Assembly: GCF_028823535.1 (NCBI RefSeq)
Contig: NZ_JAQIYM010000003.1
Span: forward strand, 1 to 64,000
Direction: 5' to 3'
Source: Pseudomonas serbica
Lineage (GTDB): Bacteria; Pseudomonadota; Gammaproteobacteria; Pseudomonadales; Pseudomonadaceae
DNA length: 64,000 nt
Under the pieces are notes generated by a model. That model was not told where the DNA came from. It did not search any database and saw only the letters and a list, made by a program, of their open reading frames with translations. The translations under genes and the position numbers were made by a program. Shown piece after piece: positions 37,697-48,197 of the stretch (positions within the stretch are counted from its first letter, which is position 1; every line of letters starts with the position of its first letter).

Positions 37697-38649
37697 TTGA
37701 TCTGTCTCCCCTCGCTCGCCGTCTGGCCGGCACGCCGCTGGCCGATTGGGCCAACACCCTGCAGCAGCAACTCGACAAGAAAATGGAAAAGGGCCACGGC
37801 GACCTGGAACGCTGGCAAAGCGCGCTGGATGCCTTGCCGCCGATCCAGCCAAGCGAAGTCGACTTGCTGAACGGTTTGAAACTGGACACCGATTGCGACG
37901 ACGCCACCCGCGCGCAAATGCGCACCGCGCTGATGGGCTTGTCGCCGTGGCGCAAAGGCCCGTTCGATCTGTTCGGCGTGCACGTCGACACCGAATGGCG
38001 CTCGGACTGGAAATGGTCGCGCGTCGCCCCGCACCTGGACCTCAAGGGCAAGCGTATCCTCGATGTCGGCTGCGGCAACGGCTATTACATGTGGCGCATG
38101 CTCGGGGCCGGCGCGGACAGCGTGATCGGGGTCGATCCGAACTGGTTGTTCTTCTGCCAGTTCCAGGCCGTGCAGCGCTACTTGTCACAGCCGAACGCCT
38201 GGCACCTGCCCTTCCCGTTCGAAGACCTGCCGCCGAACCTCGAAGGCTTCGACACAGTGTTTTCCATGGGCGTGTTCTACCACCGCCGCTCGCCAATCGA
38301 GCACTTGCTGGCGCTCAAAGATTGCCTGGTCAAGGGCGGTGAACTGGTGCTGGAGACGCTGGTGGTCGAAGGCGACAAACATCAGGTGCTGGTGCCGGAA
38401 GACCGTTACGCGCAGATGCGCAACGTGTGGTTCCTGCCGTCGGTACCGGCCCTGGAGTTGTGGCTGCGGCGTGCCGGGTTCACTGATGTGAAATGCGTGG
38501 ACGTGAGCGTGACCACGGTCGAAGAACAGCGCGGGACGGAGTGGATGAAGTACCAGTCGCTGAGTGACTTCCTTGATCCCGAGGATCACAGCAAGACCAT
38601 TGAAGGGCTGCCGGCACCGATGCGGGCGGTGATCGTCGCTCGCAAGTAA
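37693..38649 (+). CDS. cmoB: tRNA U34 carboxymethyltransferase CmoB
   Basis: Transfers the carboxymethyl group of carboxy-SAM to 5-hydroxyuridine 34, giving cmo5U in tRNAs. 318 residues; [20 protein letters not shown], then the SAM motif [16 protein letters not shown] near 120 and [16 protein letters not shown] near 190 are family markers. It is the second gene of the cmoA-cmoB unit. Confidence 0.97.
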   Translation: MIDLSPLARRLAGTPLADWANTLQQQLDKKMEKGHGDLERWQSALDALPPIQPSEVDLLNGLKLDTDCDDATRAQMRTALMGLSPWRKGPFDLFGVHVDTEWRSDWKWSRVAPHLDLKGKRILDVGCGNGYYMWRMLGAGADSVIGVDPNWLFFCQFQAVQRYLSQPNAWHLPFPFEDLPPNLEGFDTVFSMGVFYHRRSPIEHLLALKDCLVKGGELVLETLVVEGDKHQVLVPEDRYAQMRNVWFLPSVPALELWLRRAGFTDVKCVDVSVTTVEEQRGTEWMKYQSLSDFLDPEDHSKTIEGLPAPMRAVIVARK

Positions 38650-38675
38650 CCAATCTCTGCCCTACTGAAGATCCC

Positions 38676-38767
38676 CTGTGGGAGCGAGCCTGCTCGCGAA
38701 GACGGTGGCACATCCAGCATTGATGTGGCAGACATACCGCTTTCGCGAGCAGGCTCGCTCCCACAGG
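38676..38767. repeat. REP pair (REPIN), family A
   Basis: Perfect inverted copies of GAGCAGGCTCGCTCCCAC about 45 bases apart, between the convergent ends of cmoB and tadA. Confidence 0.93.
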
Positions 38768-38776
38768 GACCGGTGT

Positions 38777-39274
38777 TTACTCGGCGGGCTTGGCTCTACG
38801 GGCCTTGAAGAACTCGCTCAAAACCGCCCCGCACTCCTCCGCCAACACCCCGCCCTCATACAACACCCGGTGATTCAAGAAGCCCTGGGTAAAGAACTGC
38901 CCCTGGCTCTGCACGATCCCCGCCTTGGGCTCCAGCGCGCCATACACCACCCGCGCAATGCGCGAATGCACGATCAACCCGGCGCACATGCTGCAGGGCT
39001 CCAGCGTCACATACAGTGTGCTGCCCGGCAGGCGATAGTTGCTGACGGCCTGGGCGGCGGCACGGATTGCGACCATTTCAGCGTGGGCACTGGGATCGCT
39101 GCCGCTGATCGGGCAGTTGTAGCCACGCCCGATGATCTCACCGTCCTGCACCAGCACGGCGCCCACCGGCACTTCCCCCAGGGCAGCGCCTTGGGCAGCC
39201 AGTGCCAAGGCTTCACTCATGAAGTCGCGGTCTCGGCTGCGGTCGATGATGGCGGCGGGACGAATCTGACGCAT
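38777..39274 (-). CDS. tadA: tRNA adenosine(34) deaminase TadA
   Basis: Deaminates A34 of tRNA-Arg(ACG) to inosine. 165 residues from MRQIRPAAIIDRSRDRDFMS. Zinc and catalytic residues are His64 and Glu66 in SAHAEM and Cys94/Cys97 in LEPCSMCAG. The start codon shares its A with the stop of the multicopper oxidase gene (TGATG), a sign of coupled translation. Confidence 0.95.
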   Translation of the reverse strand: MRQIRPAAIIDRSRDRDFMSEALALAAQGAALGEVPVGAVLVQDGEIIGRGYNCPISGSDPSAHAEMVAIRAAAQAVSNYRLPGSTLYVTLEPCSMCAGLIVHSRIARVVYGALEPKAGIVQSQGQFFTQGFLNHRVLYEGGVLAEECGAVLSEFFKARRAKPAE

Positions 39275-40650
39275 CACGCCACCTCGATAGCGGCCATCAG
39301 GCCGGTTTCCATGTGATCGATCACATGGCAATGGAACATCCACACGCCGGGATTATCCGCCACCAGTGCCACTTGCGCGCGCTCGTTCTTGCCCAGCAGG
39401 TAAGTGTCGGTGAAATACGGGATGACCTTGTGCCGGTTCGAGGCAATCACCTTGAAACTCATGCCGTGCAAGTGGATTGGATGCTGATACTGAGTCATGT
39501 TCTTCAATTCGAAAATGTAGCTCTTGCCCTTCTCGAGCTTGGCAATCGGCCGGTCGGCGCAAGTCTTGTCGGTAATATCCCAGGCCTTGCCATTGATCTG
39601 CCACAGGCTGGGTGGCCTGCCGTTGTCGACATTGACCGAGACCGAGCCAACCCATTCGAAATTGAAGTTGAGTTTCTCGGCATTGGCCAGGTCCGGCTCG
39701 GCAATCGGGTTGGCGGGCAGTGCGGGCGGCCATTGGGTCGGTGCGTCGCTATTGGCGACGGAGCGGAACGTACCCAAGCGTACAGGGCCATTGCGCAACG
39801 ACAACTCTTCACCGGCCGCCGGCGCCTTGATCGCCAGGCAGATGCGCATGCCGGGGCCCAGCCAGTATTCCTTGCCGAGCGGACGTGGTTCGATGGGGTT
39901 GCCATCCAAAGCATAGATCTGCGCTTCGACGCCGGGAATATTCAGGCGATAGGTCAGGGTGTTGTCGAGGTTGAGCAGGCGTACGCGGGTGATCTGCCCG
40001 GCGGGCAAGTCGATCACCGCCTGCGGCACGCCATTGATGGTCGCCAGGCGCCCGGCCGTACCGCCACGGGCGGCTTCACGGGGAATGCTGAACTCGACGA
40101 ACTGGCCGACGTCGTCGACATGCCAGCTCTTCAGGCTCAAGGTTTGTTCATACTTGAAACCGGTGGGCTCACGCTCTTCGATAATCAGCGGGCCGACCAG
40201 GCCACGACCGAGCTCTTCGCTGCTGTTCACGTGCGGGTGATACCAGTAGCTGCCGGCGTCGGGCACGCGGAATTTGTAATCGAAGTATTCCCCCGGCAAC
40301 ACCGGCAACTGCGACACGTAAGGTACGCCGTCCATTTCCAGCGGCAGGCGGATGCCGTGCCAATGAATCGTGGTGGCAACCGGCAGATGGTTGATGAAGC
40401 GTACCCGCAGCCAATCCCCCTGACGCGCGCGCAACTCGGTCCCCGGCGCCGACGGGCCGAATGCCCAGGCCTGGGTCTTGTGCCCGGCCACCAGCTCAAC
40501 GTCCAGTGGGGCCGCAATCAGCTCATAGTCGTGGCCTGCATCGGCATCGGCCCGCTTGCCCAACCAGTACCGCGACGCGCCCCCCGCACCGACACCAACG
40601 ACTACAAGACCGGCCAGGCCACCGAGGATTTGGCGACGGGTAAAGGACAT
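39274..40650 (-). CDS. Tat-exported multicopper oxidase
   Basis: A 458-residue three-cupredoxin-domain oxidase. The Tat signal is MSFTRRQILGGLAGLVVVGV. Copper sites: HWHG 96-99, YHPH 137-140, HPIHLHG in domain 3 and HCH...H around Cys441 and His446. The axial type-1 position, ten residues after the Cys, is Leu451 rather than Met, which usually raises the redox potential. It lacks the Met-rich loop of CueO. Substrate unknown; metal or phenol oxidation are possible. The start at 40650 is set by the Tat signal. It lies upstream of and overlaps tadA, as in P. aeruginosa. Confidence 0.9.
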   Translation of the reverse strand: MSFTRRQILGGLAGLVVVGVGAGGASRYWLGKRADADAGHDYELIAAPLDVELVAGHKTQAWAFGPSAPGTELRARQGDWLRVRFINHLPVATTIHWHGIRLPLEMDGVPYVSQLPVLPGEYFDYKFRVPDAGSYWYHPHVNSSEELGRGLVGPLIIEEREPTGFKYEQTLSLKSWHVDDVGQFVEFSIPREAARGGTAGRLATINGVPQAVIDLPAGQITRVRLLNLDNTLTYRLNIPGVEAQIYALDGNPIEPRPLGKEYWLGPGMRICLAIKAPAAGEELSLRNGPVRLGTFRSVANSDAPTQWPPALPANPIAEPDLANAEKLNFNFEWVGSVSVNVDNGRPPSLWQINGKAWDITDKTCADRPIAKLEKGKSYIFELKNMTQYQHPIHLHGMSFKVIASNRHKVIPYFTDTYLLGKNERAQVALVADNPGVWMFHCHVIDHMETGLMAAIEVA

Positions 40651-40780
40651 GAACTCAACTACCTCACGGATCAACGACGGGCCCTGGGGCCGCAAAAGGC
40701 GAATACGATACACCCGCAATTGCGAAAGCAACAGCAAAGCGGGCGTGACGACGGGCCGCAGGCAGCGCCTGCATCAATGC

Positions 40781-40816
40781 AAAAAGCCGCGTGAACTCTC
40801 GTTCACACGGCTTTTT
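40781..40816 (-). terminator. Intrinsic terminator after guaA
   Basis: AAAAAGCCGCGTGAAC pairs with GTTCACACGGCTTTTT around a 4-base loop, with one bulge. A-run and T-run flanks suit termination of guaA on the minus strand and possibly readthrough from the other side. Confidence 0.9.
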
Positions 40817-40850
40817 ATCCTGCGATCAGCCCCTCAGGGCTGGTGCGGGA

Positions 40851-42428
40851 TCACTCCCACTCAATGGTCGCTGGCGGCTTGCTCGACACGTCGTAGGTGA
40901 CGCGGGAGATGCCTTCGATCTCATTGATGATGCGCCCGGAAACGGTTTCCAGCAGCTCGTAAGGCAGGTGTGCCCAACGCGCGGTCATGAAGTCGATGGT
41001 TTCCACGGCACGCAGGGCCACGACCCAGGCGTAACGACGGCCGTCGCCCACCACGCCAACCGATTTCACCGGCTGGAACACCACGAATGCCTGGCTGACC
41101 TTGTGGTACCAGTCGGCCTTGCGCAGTTCTTCGATGAAGATGTGGTCGGCACGACGCAGCAGGTCGGCGTATTCCTTCTTCACTTCGCCAAGGATGCGCA
41201 CACCCAGGCCCGGGCCCGGGAACGGGTGACGGTAGACCATGTCGTACGGCAGGCCCAGTTCCAGGCCCAGACGACGGACTTCGTCCTTGAACAGTTCGCG
41301 CAGAGGCTCGACCAGCTTCAGGTTCATCTCTTCCGGCAGGCCGCCCACGTTGTGGTGCGACTTGATCACGTGGGCCTTGCCGCTTTTCGCGCCAGCCGAC
41401 TCGATCACGTCCGGGTAGATGGTGCCCTGGGCCAGGTACTTGATGTTGTCCAGCTTGCAGGATTCGGCATCGAACACGTCGATGAAGGTACGGCCGATGA
41501 TCTTGCGCTTCTTCTCCGGGTCGGCTTCACCGGCCAGGTTGCCCAGGAACTGCTCTTCGGCGTTGGCGCGGATCACCTTGACGCCCATGTTCTCGGCGAA
41601 CATGGCCATCACTTGCTCACCCTCGTGCAGGCGCAGCAGGCCGTTGTCGACGAATACGCACGTCAGCTGGTCGCCGATCGCCTTGTGCAGCAGCGCGGCA
41701 ACCACGGACGAGTCCACACCGCCGGACAGGCCGAGCAGGACGTTGTCGGTGCCGACCTGGGCGCGAACCTGGGCGATGGCGTCTTCAGCGATCTTCGACG
41801 GGGTCCACAGGGCTTCACACTCGCAGATGTCGAGGATGAAGCGCGACAGGATGCGACCGCCCTGCTTGGTGTGGGTCACTTCCGGGTGGAACTGCACGCC
41901 GTAGTAACGACGGTCGTCGTTGAACATGCCGGCGATCGGGCAGCTCGGGGTGCTGGCCAGGATGTGGAAGTCTTCCGGCATCTTGGTGACCTTGTCACCG
42001 TGGCTCATCCATACGTCGAGGCCGAACAGGCCATCGGCGTCGATGTGGTCTTCGATGCCGTCGAGCAGACGGCTCTTGCCAACCACGTCAACGCGGGCAT
42101 AACCGAACTCACGCAGCTCGGAACCTTCAACCTTGCCGCCCAGTTGCTCGGCCATGGTCTGCATGCCGTAGCAGATACCGAAGACCGGCACGCCCAGGTC
42201 GAAAACGACTTGCGGGCAGCGAGGGCTGTTGGCTTCGTGAACCGACTCCGGGCCACCGGCGAGGATGACGCCTTTAGGAGCGAATTCGCGGATCGCATCT
42301 TCGTCCATGTCGAACGGGTGCAGCTCGCAGTAAACACCGATTTCACGCACGCGACGGGCGATCAGCTGGGTGTACTGGGAACCGAAGTCGAGGATCAGGA
42401 TGCGGTGGGCGTGAATGTCGAGGGCCAT
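40851..42428 (-). CDS. guaA: GMP synthase (glutamine-hydrolysing)
   Basis: Aminates XMP to GMP using glutamine and ATP. 525 residues: class I glutamine amidotransferase domain (8-200) with Cys86 in GICYGMQTM and the His/Glu pair in FHPEVTH; ATP pyrophosphatase domain with [10 protein letters not shown] (near 235); C-terminal dimerisation domain ([11 protein letters not shown] onward). It lies 99 bases downstream of guaB, forming the guaBA operon. Confidence 0.98.
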   Translation of the reverse strand: MALDIHAHRILILDFGSQYTQLIARRVREIGVYCELHPFDMDEDAIREFAPKGVILAGGPESVHEANSPRCPQVVFDLGVPVFGICYGMQTMAEQLGGKVEGSELREFGYARVDVVGKSRLLDGIEDHIDADGLFGLDVWMSHGDKVTKMPEDFHILASTPSCPIAGMFNDDRRYYGVQFHPEVTHTKQGGRILSRFILDICECEALWTPSKIAEDAIAQVRAQVGTDNVLLGLSGGVDSSVVAALLHKAIGDQLTCVFVDNGLLRLHEGEQVMAMFAENMGVKVIRANAEEQFLGNLAGEADPEKKRKIIGRTFIDVFDAESCKLDNIKYLAQGTIYPDVIESAGAKSGKAHVIKSHHNVGGLPEEMNLKLVEPLRELFKDEVRRLGLELGLPYDMVYRHPFPGPGLGVRILGEVKKEYADLLRRADHIFIEELRKADWYHKVSQAFVVFQPVKSVGVVGDGRRYAWVVALRAVETIDFMTARWAHLPYELLETVSGRIINEIEGISRVTYDVSSKPPATIEWE

Positions 42429-42478
42429 GATTCAGTCTCGTCTAAAAAATTCGGAAACAGTCGTGATTCAGAAACAAC

Positions 42479-42502
42479 TCGGGGCTGAATAAAACAGCCC
42501 CG
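42479..42502 (-). terminator. Hairpin between guaB and guaA
   Basis: A 7-bp stem (GGGGCTG with CAGCCCC) around a 7-base loop, without a clean T-run on the minus strand. It may be a weak attenuator or an RNA-processing site within the guaBA message. Confidence 0.4.
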
Positions 42503-42527
42503 GTTGCTTAGCTTGTTGCTTGAAGGC

Positions 42528-44075
<1,548 letters not shown>

Positions 44076-44119
44076 CTATTATCGATACGGTGATCGACGG
44101 GTATTTTACCTGGATTTCT

Positions 44120-44199
44120 TGTAGGAGCTGGCTTGCCAGCGAATCAGGCAATACGGTCTGTCTGACACACCGCTTTCGCTGGCAAGCCAGCTCCTACAG
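44120..44199. repeat. REP pair (REPIN), family C
   Basis: Perfect inverted copies of GGCAAGCCAGCTCCTACA about 40 bases apart, between the zinc-ribbon gene and guaB, both on the minus strand. Confidence 0.93.
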
Positions 44200-44218
44200 A
44201 GATCGGTGTCGATCAGAA

Positions 44219-44767
44219 TTACAGTTCGACTTTCACCCAACTCACCGGCTGATCCAGCCAATCGGCAAACTCGTCGAGAAAGCTCTGCTTGAACCCCGCC
44301 TCGGCCCAGTTGTTGAAGATGAAGCCCAGGTTGGAAAAGCCGCACTCCTGCAGGAACAGAAAACCGTTGATGTCGTCTTCGTGCCCACATTCCGGGCAGG
44401 TGAAGTTGTCGGTACGCCCCGGCATCCAGTCTTCGAGGCTTTCGAACAGCGCTTCACCGACTTCCTTGCGGCACTCGGCACAGCCGGCCTCGCCCAGAAA
44501 TCCCTTGGCCGGTGTATAGATGCAGCGCTTGGTGACGATCTCCAGGCCATTGATCGGCTCGCCGAACGGCAGGGCTTGCGGGTGCAGGACCACCTCCCGG
44601 GCACCCTCGGCGATGGCGTGGGCCATGCGATTGCCGGTGCGACCACAGGTGGTCAGCTCTTCCTCGATGATGTTCTTGCGCACCAGCCAGCGCACGATCG
44701 CCCGTGCCCGGGGCTCATGCACCGCCAGCGTGGAGATTTTCGGGACAATGATGCTTTGGGAATTCAT
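44219..44767 (-). CDS. Unknown protein with a zinc-ribbon-like Cys motif
   Basis: 182 residues from MNSQSIIVPKISTLAVHEPR. Cys96/Cys99 (AGCAEC) and Cys124/Cys127 (FTCPECGHED) have the layout of a zinc ribbon. The ends lack signal peptide or membrane segments, so it should be cytoplasmic. Homologues in Pseudomonas databases often carry the label sugar ABC transporter ATPase; there is no P-loop here, so that label is wrong. It lies upstream of guaB on the same strand but is separated by a REP pair. I assign no function. Confidence 0.7.
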   Translation of the reverse strand: MNSQSIIVPKISTLAVHEPRARAIVRWLVRKNIIEEELTTCGRTGNRMAHAIAEGAREVVLHPQALPFGEPINGLEIVTKRCIYTPAKGFLGEAGCAECRKEVGEALFESLEDWMPGRTDNFTCPECGHEDDINGFLFLQECGFSNLGFIFNNWAEAGFKQSFLDEFADWLDQPVSWVKVEL

Positions 44768-44828
44768 GGGGCGGCCTGCTGCAACACTTTGAAAGAAGCC
44801 CGGCAGCTTAAGCCCAAGGCTGCGCAGG

Positions 44829-45031
44829 TCAAGCACTCAAGTAACGCCCGATCAAGGCGATGTCGCTGGCCGGGATCAGCCAGGCCACCAGCCGCACGAA
44901 CGCCTCACGCGACATCGTCATGGTCGACCGATCCACAGGCCCAGTGCCATGGCTGGCAGCAAATACAGCGCCAGCACCGACAAGGGTAGCTCGGCATCGA
45001 CGCCCGCGACAATCAACAGGCTCAGGCGCCA
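44829..45031 (-). pseudogene. Relic of a TauE/SafE-type membrane transporter C-terminus
   Basis: Two adjoining frames on the minus strand read as one broken protein end: WRLSLLIVAGVDAELPLSVL, LALYLLPAMALGLWIGRP-stop, then after a shift MSREAFVRLVAWLIPASDIA to a final stop at 44829. Hydrophobic LYLLPAMALGLWIG followed by SREAFVRLVAWL is the typical last two helices of TauE/SafE (sulfite exporter-like) proteins. The N-terminal five or six helices are missing. The remaining gap to xseA (45032-45137) should hold the xseA promoter. Confidence 0.6.
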
Positions 45032-45137
45032 GCCGGATTCAAGGCGGCAGGGTTCCCCTGCAACATAGAATCCCCCCCACAAGGGATTTCTGCCAGGTCA
45101 TGGAGATTGATCGCCGAATGCCTTTAAACTGCGCCCC

Positions 45138-46517
45138 ATGATTAAAGATCCCTTTGCAAGACTCGGCCTGGACCGCGAAGTCCTGACCGTCAGCCAGCTC
45201 AACGGCCGCGCGCGGGTGTTGCTTGAAGACGTCTTCAGCAACATCTGGGTCGAAGGCGAAATCTCCAACCTCGCTCGTCCGGCATCGGGGCACGTGTATT
45301 TCACCCTCAAGGACAGCGGCGCCCAGGTGCGCTGCGCGTTATTCCGGCAAAACGCTGCGCGCGTGCGCCAGGCGTTGAAGGATGGCCTGGCGGTCAAGGT
45401 CCGGGGCAAGGTCTCGTTGTTCGAGGGCCGCGGCGATTATCAGTTGATCCTCGACACCGTCGAGCCAGCCGGTGATGGGGCCTTGCGCCTGGCTTTCGAA
45501 GCCTTGAAGGAAAAACTCAGTGCCGAAGGCCTGTTCAGCGCCGAGCGCAAAGTGCCGCTGCCGGCGCATCCGCAGCGCATCGGCATCATCAGCTCGCCCA
45601 CCGGCGCCGTCATCCGCGACATCATCAGCGTGTTCCGCCGCCGCGCGCCGCAGGTGCAACTGACCCTGATCCCCACCGCCGTGCAAGGCCGTGAAGCCAC
45701 CGCGCAGATTGTCCGTGCCCTGAAACTGGCGGATGCCCGCGGCTTCGACGCCTTGATCCTGGCCCGTGGTGGCGGTTCGCTGGAGGACCTCTGGTGCTTC
45801 AACGAAGAAGCCGTGGCCCGCGCGGTAGATGCCTGTGTGACGCCGATCGTCAGTGCCGTCGGCCATGAAACCGACGTATCCATCAGCGACTTCGTGGCCG
45901 ACGTTCGCGCACCCACGCCATCGGCCGCCGCCGAATTACTCGCACCGGATTCCAGCGACCTGGTGCGCCGCGTCGAGAGCCTGCATCGTCGCCTGGTGAT
46001 GCGCATGCGTGATCGCCTGATGCGCGACCGACTGCGCCTGGAAGGCATTTCTCGCCGACTGCGGCATCCCGGCGAACGCTTGCGCCAGCAAGCGCAACGC
46101 CTGGATGACCTGGACATGCGCATGCGCCGCGCCTTCGAACGCAGCCTCAACACTCGTCGCGAACGGCTGATCCGCCTGGAAACCCGCCTGGCCGGGCAAC
46201 ATCCGGGCCGCCAATTGGCGATGCTGCGCCAACGCCTCGACAGCCTCGCCGAACGCCTGCCCCGGGCCATCCGCGAGGGCCTGAAAAGCCGCCGCCTGCA
46301 ACTGCAGAGCCAGATGCAAACGCTGCATGTGGTCAGTCCCCTGGCGACCCTCGGCCGTGGCTACAGCATTTTGCTCGACGAGCGTGGCAACGCGATCCGT
46401 AGCGCCGCACAGACCCACACCGGCCAACGCCTGAAAGCCAAACTCGGCGAGGGCGAACTGCAAGTGCGAGTCGAAGACAATCACCTGACGCCCGTCACTC
46501 TTTCTCTACTGGATTGA
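45138..46517 (+). CDS. xseA: Exodeoxyribonuclease VII large subunit
   Basis: Catalytic subunit of exonuclease VII, which degrades single-stranded DNA with XseB. 459 residues: N-terminal OB fold (about 15-110, VSQLNGRARVLLEDVF and FSNIWVEGEISNL), the core with GIISSPTGAVIRDI and ARGGGSLEDLWCFN, and a long basic coiled coil (about 280-400). xseB is not nearby. The M23 peptidase gene follows after three bases. Confidence 0.97.
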   Translation: MIKDPFARLGLDREVLTVSQLNGRARVLLEDVFSNIWVEGEISNLARPASGHVYFTLKDSGAQVRCALFRQNAARVRQALKDGLAVKVRGKVSLFEGRGDYQLILDTVEPAGDGALRLAFEALKEKLSAEGLFSAERKVPLPAHPQRIGIISSPTGAVIRDIISVFRRRAPQVQLTLIPTAVQGREATAQIVRALKLADARGFDALILARGGGSLEDLWCFNEEAVARAVDACVTPIVSAVGHETDVSISDFVADVRAPTPSAAAELLAPDSSDLVRRVESLHRRLVMRMRDRLMRDRLRLEGISRRLRHPGERLRQQAQRLDDLDMRMRRAFERSLNTRRERLIRLETRLAGQHPGRQLAMLRQRLDSLAERLPRAIREGLKSRRLQLQSQMQTLHVVSPLATLGRGYSILLDERGNAIRSAAQTHTGQRLKAKLGEGELQVRVEDNHLTPVTLSLLD

Positions 46518-46520
46518 TCC

Positions 46521-47342
46521 ATGCCGCGTTTTTTAGCTCCACTGTTATTGCTGTGCCTGACCTTCAACGCCCACGCCGACAGTTACATCACCCGCCTGTT
46601 GAACAAACCGGTGCCGGGCGGCGTGGCGGTGGTCGACCTGGGCAATTCCGCGCAAGCGCCGAAAGCCAGCTACCAGGGCAAGCCGGTGTTGGTGGTCAAG
46701 GAACAGAACAACTGGCTGGCCATCGTCGGTTTACCGCTGACGGTCAAGCCGGGCGCCCAGTCGATCAGCAGCGGCGGGCGCACCCTGGGTTTCAGCGTTG
46801 GCAACAAGAAATACCCGGAACAACGCATCACCCTCAAGAACACCCAGCAGGTCAATCCTGACCCGGACAACCTCAAGCGCATCGAGCGTGAGCTGGCCGA
46901 GCAAATCGCTGCCTACCGCACGTTCAGTCCGAATACACCGAGCAACCTGCTGCTGGACAAGCCGGTCAACGGCCCGCTGTCGAGCAAGTTCGGCGTGCGC
47001 CGGTTCTTCAACGGTGAAGAGCGCAACCCGCACTCGGGCCTGGATTTTGCCGTGCCTGGCGGTACGCCGATCAAGACACCAGCCGCAGGCAAGGTGATCC
47101 TGATCGGCAACTACTTCTTCAATGGCAACACGGTGTTTGTCGACCATGGCCAAGGCTTCATCAGCATGTTCTGCCACATGTCGAAGATTGACGTGAAGGT
47201 CGGCCAGCAGCTGGCTCGCGGTGGCGTTGTAGGTAAAGTCGGTGCGACTGGTCGGGCTACCGGGCCGCATATGCACTGGAATGTCAGTTTGAATGATGCG
47301 CGGGTGGATCCGGCGATTTTTATCGGCGCGTTTCAGCCTTGA
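46521..47342 (+). CDS. Periplasmic M23 family metallopeptidase (LytM type)
   Basis: 273 residues with a signal peptide ending near NAHA (16-19), a beta-rich N-terminal domain and an M23 domain (about 150-265). Zinc/catalytic residues are His171 and Asp175 (NPHSGLDF), His219 (FCHMSK) and His252 (GPHMHW), all present, so it should be an active cell-wall endopeptidase rather than an inactive LytM activator. It begins three bases after xseA and is likely co-transcribed. Confidence 0.9.
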   Translation: MPRFLAPLLLLCLTFNAHADSYITRLLNKPVPGGVAVVDLGNSAQAPKASYQGKPVLVVKEQNNWLAIVGLPLTVKPGAQSISSGGRTLGFSVGNKKYPEQRITLKNTQQVNPDPDNLKRIERELAEQIAAYRTFSPNTPSNLLLDKPVNGPLSSKFGVRRFFNGEERNPHSGLDFAVPGGTPIKTPAAGKVILIGNYFFNGNTVFVDHGQGFISMFCHMSKIDVKVGQQLARGGVVGKVGATGRATGPHMHWNVSLNDARVDPAIFIGAFQP

Positions 47343-47365
47343 ATCTCAAGTGAGGCCGATGGCCT

Positions 47366-47434
47366 CTTCGCGAGCAAGCCCGCTCCCACATTGAAATGCG
47401 GTCTAAATGTGGGAGCGGGCTTGCTCGCGAAGAC
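47366..47434. repeat. REP pair (REPIN), family B
   Basis: Perfect inverted copies of GAGCAAGCCCGCTCCCACA with a short spacer, between two convergent genes. Confidence 0.93.
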
Positions 47435-47452
47435 GGCGTCACAGGCGATCAT

Positions 47453-47809
47453 TTATTCAGCATCCAGATCCTCAATCCCATGCGCCTCCCGGTCCGCCAG
47501 GCAGTGCCTCACCCACTCCTGGGTTTCCTCGGAAAAACCGCTCAGCTCCTGATCCGTGATCAACTCCCGCGCACACAACCCCAGCAAATGCGACCGCGCT
47601 TCATGCCGTGAAAACCTGAACACGCCAAACGCCCAATACAGCTCTTTTTGCCCCGCCTTGAGCAACTCCTCGCTGGCATCGATCCGCTCATAGGGTGCGA
47701 TGCTCTTGTCCAGCACGATCTTTTCGACGTCGGTCATGATCCGGGTGCACATCCGCTCATGGGCCGCCGGTCGCAACACGCTGTACAGCTTCCAATCGTA
47801 CTCGTTCAT
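47453..47809 (-). CDS. Unknown 118-residue protein
   Basis: Starts MNEYDWKLYSVLRPAAHERM with AGGAG six bases upstream. It is mostly helical, with no signal peptide or membrane segment; Cys and His are scattered without a clear metal motif. The longer open frame upstream has no ribosome site. I do not recognise the family. The codon pattern fits the neighbourhood, so it is likely a real gene. Confidence 0.65.
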   Translation of the reverse strand: MNEYDWKLYSVLRPAAHERMCTRIMTDVEKIVLDKSIAPYERIDASEELLKAGQKELYWAFGVFRFSRHEARSHLLGLCARELITDQELSGFSEETQEWVRHCLADREAHGIEDLDAE

Positions 47810-48197
47810 TACCGACTCCTGTTTGCCAGTCGAGGCTTTAAGAATAGCCTCACCGACAACAGCTGCGGCCAAAACCTTCGATTGCGCATCGCTCAAACCT
47901 TGCGCAAGCAACCTCATAATCAGGCGGATTCATCGCAATAAAATCTCGTTACAGATGCCCTGAAGAGGATTCCTCTCAATTTTTTTCGACCGCTTGCCAT
48001 CCTTCCCCCCCGCGGTTAGGGTTGAAGGCATGAAAACCTCTCACACCCTCATTCAGCTTCGTCAGCACCGCAGTCTGTGCCTTGTCAGCGCACGACTGCC
48101 GGGCTGAATCGCGGCGCCTCATCCCAGCGTTACTCCAAGAACATATTGATCCACCGGCAGGCCGCCTTTTTTCGGCCCACACAATAAGGATTTCCCG
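47810..48197 (+). promoter_or_regulatory. leuA: Divergent region and leuA leader
   Basis: A 388-base gap between the unknown gene and leuA. Nearest leuA it holds a 25-codon leader ORF (48030-48107), an inverted repeat CTGCCGG (48096-48102) with CCGGCAG (48154-48160), and a T-run (48167-48172) 25 bases before the leuA ATG. A short GAGG/CCTC hairpin with a T-run at about 47965-47986 could be part of an upstream terminator or the promoter region. The remainder shows nothing recognisable. Confidence 0.5.
48030..48107 (+). CDS. Candidate leuA leader peptide
   Basis: 25 codons: MKTSHTLIQLRQHRSLCLVS then ARLPG and TGA. Five codons are leucine, using CTC and CTT as well as CTG; CTC and CTT are little used in nearby genes. 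GAAGG lies just before the ATG. The last Leu-Pro-Gly codons form one arm of the downstream inverted repeat, so ribosome position would affect folding, as in leucine attenuation. This is inference from sequence only. Confidence 0.5.
   Translation: MKTSHTLIQLRQHRSLCLVSARLPG

Noticed and set aside
40791..42488. 565-codon plus-strand open frame opposite guaA
   Set aside because: Antisense shadow of guaA; no domain, no ribosome site.
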